From positions 1-25,747 of IMG/VR virus record IMGVR_UViG_3300042556_002288: a stretch of 25,747 nucleotides of DNA, one strand, 5' to 3'. Position 1 is the first letter of the stretch, and every line of letters starts with the position of its first letter. The position numbers and the translations under genes are program-made. This document shows positions 21,839 through 25,747 of the stretch, in pieces. This stretch comes from a virus. Under the pieces are notes generated by a model. That model was not told the DNA's origin and did not search any database. It was given only the letters and a program-made list of their open reading frames with translations.

Positions 21839-22839
21839 TACATCAACCTATCTTTCCATGTGGCAGGAGTTTTATCTGAAATGATTTCTAAAGGATAAGA
21901 ATAATCAAACTCTTTTGGTCCTTTTTCTTTGATGTATTGTACCGTTTCTTTTATTGCTGTTCTTAGGTCAGTTTTCGTTTCATAATTCAACAATCGCCTT
22001 GCTTTATCAGCAGAACAAGAGGCGTGCTTAACTTCTCTTGGTCGATCAGGCATATGAATTGGTTCACCTTCAAAACCACATTCTTCTGCAACCATCTTCG
22101 ACATATCTTTAACTGTAATTGTTCCTTCATCTGGTCCAATATTAATTATCTGATGTACCAGATTGGGATCAAGTGCCATCTTTTCTAAACAAGAAATACA
22201 ATCATCAACATAAGAGAAACATCTTGTTTGCAAACCATCACCATAAATGATAGCAGGTTTTCCTTGTAGATTACGATTAATCATGATACTCATCACGTTA
22301 CGGAAAGGATCATCATATCGTTGTCTTGGTCCTACAATATTATGTGGTACTGCAATATTCCATTGCATGTAATGAGTATCACATAACACTTTTAATACTT
22401 CTTCACCAGCAACTTTTGCAATACCGTATGGATCAACTGGTTGTGGTTTCATATCTTCAGTGAATGGTGTTTGTTGTTCACCATATCGTGCCATCGATGT
22501 GCAATATACAAATCGTTTTACTTTGTTTTGAACTGCAGCTGATATTGTTGCAACAGATGCTTCAAAGATATTTCGTGTGATGAAGCTTGGACTGAAAACC
22601 GAAAGGCCTTCATGTGCTGTTGCAGCTGTATGAATTACAACATCACATCCTTTCATGATTTGTGCCATATGTTCAACATTACAACAATCAACAATATATA
22701 ACTTGGCTTTTTCTGGTACATTATCAACATAACCACCAATTAAGGTATCGTTACCAATGACTTCATGGCCAAGTTCAATCATTCGATCAGCCAAATGACT
22801 GCCTAAGAATCCTGCTAATCCTGTTATAAAAATTTTCAT
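21838..22839 (-). CDS. NAD-dependent sugar epimerase/dehydratase
   Basis: I choose the ATG at 22839 (333 residues), since the Rossmann strand MKIFITG begins there and the ATG overlaps the upstream stop as ATGA; an in-frame ATG ten codons earlier gives a less typical N-terminus. Extended SDR features are all visible: GLAGFLG (7-13) for NAD binding, the catalytic S-Y-K set with S115 in CTSMARYG and Y138-x3-K142 in YGIAK, and substrate-binding PHNIVGPRQRYDD. It most resembles UDP-glucose 4-epimerase/GalE-type or related nucleotide-sugar enzymes; the exact sugar cannot be told. It would supply an activated sugar to the surrounding glycosyltransferases. Confidence 0.88.
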   Translation of the reverse strand: MKIFITGLAGFLGSHLADRMIELGHEVIGNDTLIGGYVDNVPEKAKLYIVDCCNVEHMAQIMKGCDVVIHTAATAHEGLSVFSPSFITRNIFEASVATISAAVQNKVKRFVYCTSMARYGEQQTPFTEDMKPQPVDPYGIAKVAGEEVLKVLCDTHYMQWNIAVPHNIVGPRQRYDDPFRNVMSIMINRNLQGKPAIIYGDGLQTRCFSYVDDCISCLEKMALDPNLVHQIINIGPDEGTITVKDMSKMVAEECGFEGEPIHMPDRPREVKHASCSADKARRLLNYETKTDLRTAIKETVQYIKEKGPKEFDYSYPLEIISDKTPATWKDRLM

Positions 22840-23687
22840 TTGTATCTCGCTTCTATAATTTTTCTCCATTCAGGAACTCTATCGTATTGGTGAACAATAC
22901 AGAATTTCTTTCCTGTAGATGTGTAAACATAACCATCAATAAAGTCTGGTTCTTCTTCCAATAAGTGTGGTCTAAACGATTCGATCTTAGATGGATCAAC
23001 TGTTGTGCCTGCTTGACAAGCCCAACCATCACGTTGTCTTGCAAATTGAATGACATCTCTGAAAGGTAAAGTTTGTATCAACACATTGAAAACAGCCTGA
23101 TCTACTATAGGAATAGGACGATTAACGGCAGATAAGAATATATTCAAACACAAATCTTTCATGTATTCAGATTCACCACCTAAGGTACCAACATTATAGA
23201 TTTCACAGTCTTTAAATTCATTGTGAAAATACTGGCCATAAGTTTCCATTAAATTTTGATTGCCCCAAGGTTCGTGCATGTATTGAATTGCTTCTGAACC
23301 AGCGACTAATTTTTTACCATTTAGATTTTCTTTTAACCAATCTACGGGATTGCTTTGAAAGATAATGTCTTTAACATCCGTAGTAATAACATAATCATAA
23401 AATTCCCAATTATCTTTTAGAATATTGTAGATGTGAAAGAACCTTTCAACATGAATTGGTAGATGTGATTGGTGGACGAATCGTTTGTTTTCTTTATCTT
23501 CTTGTCCAACAACAACAACTTTAAAATCGTGTTGAACTAGTTTTTCTACCGTTTCTAATGTAGAATTAAAAACGATCATTATCTTGTCACCAACAAAACC
23601 CGTTTCATTAATTGATTTTACCCAAGGTGCAACCTTATCGAAATCATAGTTGGTTATAGCACCAATTACTAAGCTTTTTTCCGCCAT
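22836..23687 (-). CDS. Putative glycosyltransferase with TDxxD motif
   Basis: A 283-residue soluble protein resembling GT-A type enzymes that carry a TD[VI][RK]D..F motif: VITTDVKDIIFQ (about 100-111) supplies the likely metal-binding aspartates. Downstream, YNVGTLGG (164-171) and VDQAVFN (195-201) fit the later acceptor-binding and catalytic regions of such enzymes. It begins with LVIGAITNYDF, a nucleotide-binding first strand. GGAGAATACCC precedes the ATG at 23687. It overlaps the GT2 gene by 19 bases and the epimerase gene by ATGA. Confidence 0.7.
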   Translation of the reverse strand: MAEKSLVIGAITNYDFDKVAPWVKSINETGFVGDKIMIVFNSTLETVEKLVQHDFKVVVVGQEDKENKRFVHQSHLPIHVERFFHIYNILKDNWEFYDYVITTDVKDIIFQSNPVDWLKENLNGKKLVAGSEAIQYMHEPWGNQNLMETYGQYFHNEFKDCEIYNVGTLGGESEYMKDLCLNIFLSAVNRPIPIVDQAVFNVLIQTLPFRDVIQFARQRDGWACQAGTTVDPSKIESFRPHLLEEEPDFIDGYVYTSTGKKFCIVHQYDRVPEWRKIIEARYK

Positions 23688-24382
23688 GGGTATTCTCCAT
23701 TATATTTTTCATTCATTACTTTATTACCATTTTCAAAGAATTCTGCTGTTACAGAACCTTTACCACCATCTACTCGATAACAGGTTGTGTATTCACTTGT
23801 GCAGTGAAACTTAGGAAAATGATGAGTGATAGCCTGTAGAAAAACTCGATCTTGTCCCCAACCACCATGCCAAACAGATGCAATCTTGTTTGCTACTTGT
23901 GTTTTGATGAAGTAACAATTAGTATCTATGTGATGAACTCCGTGATAAGTTGGCCAGATGCCAAGTGATTCACAATCGTCAAAACAAACAAACTTACCTT
24001 CTTTATTATATACTTGACGGAGAGAGTAACACCAATCCAGGCCTCTTGTATTGATTGTCTTAATACATTGTTCGACATGAGACCGATATAACCAATTATC
24101 TTGGTCGAGATAACCAACGTATTCTGTATTGATTAGGTGCGTGAAGGCTGCATAGACACGGTGGCCATAAAAACCATTGGCACCGACATTGATTGGTAAA
24201 GAACAAATGTGAACTCGTTCATCATGAACAGTTGAATCCAATACTTCAAGGGTTTTGTCCATATATCCATCACCATCAATCACAACATAACACTCTGTAG
24301 GATGACTTTGATTTAGGACAGATTCAACGGCAGTTTTCACTTCTGGCGAACCAGTAGTTGGTATAATCACAGTAGCAGACAT
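23669..24382 (-). CDS. Family 2 glycosyltransferase
   Basis: A 237-residue GT-A, family 2-type enzyme. The order is VIIPTTGSPEVKTAVESVLNQ (5-25), which opens the fold; D36 and D38 in VVIDGDG; YLDQDNW (91-97), where D93 and D95 form the DxD metal motif; and GGWGQDRVFLQ (173-183), which has the C-terminal catalytic acid region. No membrane segment, so it acts in the cytoplasm on a nucleotide-sugar donor. It heads the glycan island and is 2 bases after the small gene at 24385. Confidence 0.88.
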   Translation of the reverse strand: MSATVIIPTTGSPEVKTAVESVLNQSHPTECYVVIDGDGYMDKTLEVLDSTVHDERVHICSLPINVGANGFYGHRVYAAFTHLINTEYVGYLDQDNWLYRSHVEQCIKTINTRGLDWCYSLRQVYNKEGKFVCFDDCESLGIWPTYHGVHHIDTNCYFIKTQVANKIASVWHGGWGQDRVFLQAITHHFPKFHCTSEYTTCYRVDGGKGSVTAEFFENGNKVMNEKYNGEYPWRKKA

Positions 24383-24384
24383 AA

Positions 24385-24666
24385 TTAATCTCTTGTTAGT
24401 TTCAGTATTCTCTCTATTTGTTTCTCTATAATTGGTTTACGATTTGGCCAATATATGTATTCTTTCTCTCCGGTCGAATGTAATTTTTTAAGGAAAGGAA
24501 TGATCATCTTTTCTACTTCAGCCAATCTCAATTTATAATCATCAGCTGTTTCGGCAGTTTTGTTTATAACAGAATTGTATTCTTCTTCTGATACAGCAGA
24601 AAAACCAAAGTCATCATCATCTTCGGTGTATTCTTGTAAAATCTTATCAAAATCAACGAGAGCCAT
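24385..24666 (-). CDS. Small conserved phage protein, unknown function
   Basis: A 93-residue protein: acidic N-terminus (EYTEDDDDFGF, about 12-22), helical middle, and a conserved-looking end KEYIYWPNRKPIIEKQIERIL. The YIYWPNR segment is one I recall from hypothetical proteins of marine T4-like phages; no function is assigned to my knowledge. Small acidic-then-helical proteins of this size in T4 include transcription co-activators such as gp33, but I see nothing that proves such a role. It starts one base after the stop of the gene at 24668-25141. Confidence 0.75.
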   Translation of the reverse strand: MALVDFDKILQEYTEDDDDFGFSAVSEEEYNSVINKTAETADDYKLRLAEVEKMIIPFLKKLHSTGEKEYIYWPNRKPIIEKQIERILKLTRD

Positions 24667-24667
24667 A

Positions 24668-25141
24668 TTATTCCTTATTATTAATCACTTCTTTTACATC
24701 ATGTAACATATTATATAATTCAAACAAGGCAACAATTGAATTATGATTCTGATAAAAAAACTTTGTTATTTCTGTTTTTTCGTATTGCCTATTTCTCTTA
24801 GTGGCTGGTTCTTTAGCACTTATTATTTTTTTATTGGCATCTTCTGTTGCTATCTCAACCACCTTTGTTGCTGCAGTTGTAACACTATCTATTTTTCCTA
24901 CTGGTACAACAGACTTGATGTAGTTTCTATATTTAAGTGTTACAGATATTTTGTTTATAAACTGTATTGGTATGGTTTCCAATTTTCTTTTTATGCCATT
25001 GATTCTCTGGTTAATGGCGATTAGTTTGCCATCATTGAGATAATGTTTCTTGTTTGTTTTATATCTTTCGATCAGGTCGAATACTTGGTCAAAACCTTTG
25101 TGACCTTGATAGATTGCGTTTTCTATATCGTCTAGTGTCAT
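24668..25141 (-). CDS. Hypothetical protein
   Basis: A 157-residue basic, helical protein I do not recognise. The N-terminus (TLDDIENAIYQGHKGFDQVFDLIERYK) and C-terminus look helical, with a Val/Thr/Ala-rich middle (about 78-100). No membrane segment or motif. Its ATG at 25141 follows the stop of the preceding gene by one base (TAAAATG), so the two are translated together. AAAGGAAC lies just before. Confidence 0.65.
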   Translation of the reverse strand: MTLDDIENAIYQGHKGFDQVFDLIERYKTNKKHYLNDGKLIAINQRINGIKRKLETIPIQFINKISVTLKYRNYIKSVVPVGKIDSVTTAATKVVEIATEDANKKIISAKEPATKRNRQYEKTEITKFFYQNHNSIVALFELYNMLHDVKEVINNKE

Positions 25142-25142
25142 T

Positions 25143-25747
25143 TTAAGTTCCTTTTGCTATGACAAATTTAGAAGAATTCTTTTGGCGAGATGTGGCATAC
25201 GCAAATACCCATCTAGTAAAAGCGGCTGCACGTTCATCATTAGAAAGAAACTTAATTAAATATGGCATAATTACATTCGTAACCAATTCAGCACTAAGTT
25301 GGCCAACTTGTTTATCATATTCTTCTCTTATAGGACCTTTTGATGGTGCACCATCTTCTTCATATTTTTTTCTAATTGGTACTTTTTGATTTTTAAAATT
25401 GGTAGTTGCTCTATCTAATTTATTTTTAAATAAAGTTCCAAATCTTCCTCTTTTTGGATCACAAAGGTTTAATATTGTTTCAATTTGTCCTGTTCCTAAA
25501 CCTCCAGCTTTAGCTTCAGCACCTTTAATTTGTATTTCGCCTCTAAATGCTCCTCCAGAATTTCCGGATGGATCATGTCTAAAAAATACATAATCTGACT
25601 TATCGGATGATAAGAAAACTTTTAAATCTCTTGCGGCAGGCTTTATTTCGGATGCATTGTATGGTCTCCAATCTTTTATGCCTCCAAAAACAACTTTATT
25701 AATTATTGCTTCTTCGGTTGATCTAGTAAAATTAACTTTTTCTAATT
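25143..25747 (-). CDS. Unrecognised protein, 5' end cut by window edge
   Basis: An open reading frame enters from the right edge and ends at TAA 25143-25145; 200 codons are inside the window and all are open. I translated it directly. It is basic, with a Gly-rich segment (EIQIKGAEAKAGGLGTGQIE, near the middle), PKRGRFGTLFKNKLDRATTN, and a helical C-terminus ending FVIAKGT. No signal, membrane helix or catalytic motif is evident in this part. It could be a virion or DNA-interacting protein, but without the N-terminus I cannot say. It is directly upstream of two small unknown genes. Confidence 0.8.
   Translation of the reverse strand, partial: LEKVNFTRSTEEAIINKVVFGGIKDWRPYNASEIKPAARDLKVFLSSDKSDYVFFRHDPSGNSGGAFRGEIQIKGAEAKAGGLGTGQIETILNLCDPKRGRFGTLFKNKLDRATTNFKNQKVPIRKKYEEDGAPSKGPIREEYDKQVGQLSAELVTNVIMPYLIKFLSNDERAAAFTRWVFAYATSRQKNSSKFVIAKGT

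Noticed and set aside
25159-25389. Plus-strand open frame at the right end
   Set aside because: The minus strand is open across the whole segment in the frame that ends at 25143 and continues the tight operon spacing; the plus frame has no neighbours on its strand.
1-25747. tRNA genes, CRISPR arrays, insertion sequences and integrase or att sites
   Set aside because: I looked for cloverleaf-like segments, regular direct repeats and transposase motifs; coding density leaves almost no room and none was seen. A tRNA scan would settle the first point.

Overview
The window is part of the genome of a large, low-GC, T4-like tailed phage (myovirus type) that infects a Gram-negative, probably aquatic, bacterium. 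The basis is the combination of T4-type RNase H, gp61-type primase, class I ribonucleotide reductase, consensus T4 late promoters (TATAAATA) and a nested spanin pair, which implies a host outer membrane. Every gene I can support lies on the minus strand, so transcription runs from high to low coordinates. Coding density is very high: most neighbours abut or overlap by 1, 4, 8 or more bases (ATGA and TAATG junctions). The longest gene-free stretch is 136 bases (17514-17649). I see no tRNA, rRNA, CRISPR, insertion sequence or att site.

Layout in transcription order. (1) 25747-24385: the 3' part of an unrecognised gene, then two small unknown genes. (2) 24382-17650: a compact glycan island holding a GT2 glycosyltransferase, a TDxxD-type glycosyltransferase, an NAD-dependent sugar epimerase, another GT-A type enzyme, two tandem paralogous SAM methyltransferases, an HtrL/YibB-type protein and two short GT9-like (heptosyltransferase-like) proteins. 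(3) An exact late promoter at 17570-17577, then 17513-11480: a ligase/nucleotidyltransferase-like protein, a HxGH nucleotidyltransferase fused to a P-loop kinase-like domain, a small basic DUF6321-like protein and two large, highly charged, repeat-bearing proteins. (4) A second late-promoter-like site, then an Ig-like-domain protein and three conserved unknowns (11440-9535). (5) 9531-5609: a lysis and envelope cassette with an i-spanin/o-spanin pair, periplasmic thermonuclease, lipoprotein, GH19 endolysin and several mini membrane proteins, including holin candidates. (6) 5586-1: DNA metabolism, with primase, NrdA, NrdB, a zinc-ribbon protein, a GIY-YIG protein, an unknown gene and the start of RNase H.

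The most interesting signal is in region 3. Four proteins (starts at 17513, 16366, 14586 and 10760) begin with a ten-residue pattern M-x-[SK]-F-x-x-[FYI]-[ILV]-x-E. It aligns without gaps to the T4 internal-protein capsid targeting sequence (MKTYQEFIAE), which the gp21 protease cleaves after the Glu. Two neighbouring charged proteins carry repeated [ILMV]-D-E motifs that resemble further gp21 sites. My inference is that this phage packages a set of proteins into its capsid, including a HxGH nucleotidyltransferase/kinase and a ligase-like nucleotidyltransferase, to be injected with the DNA.
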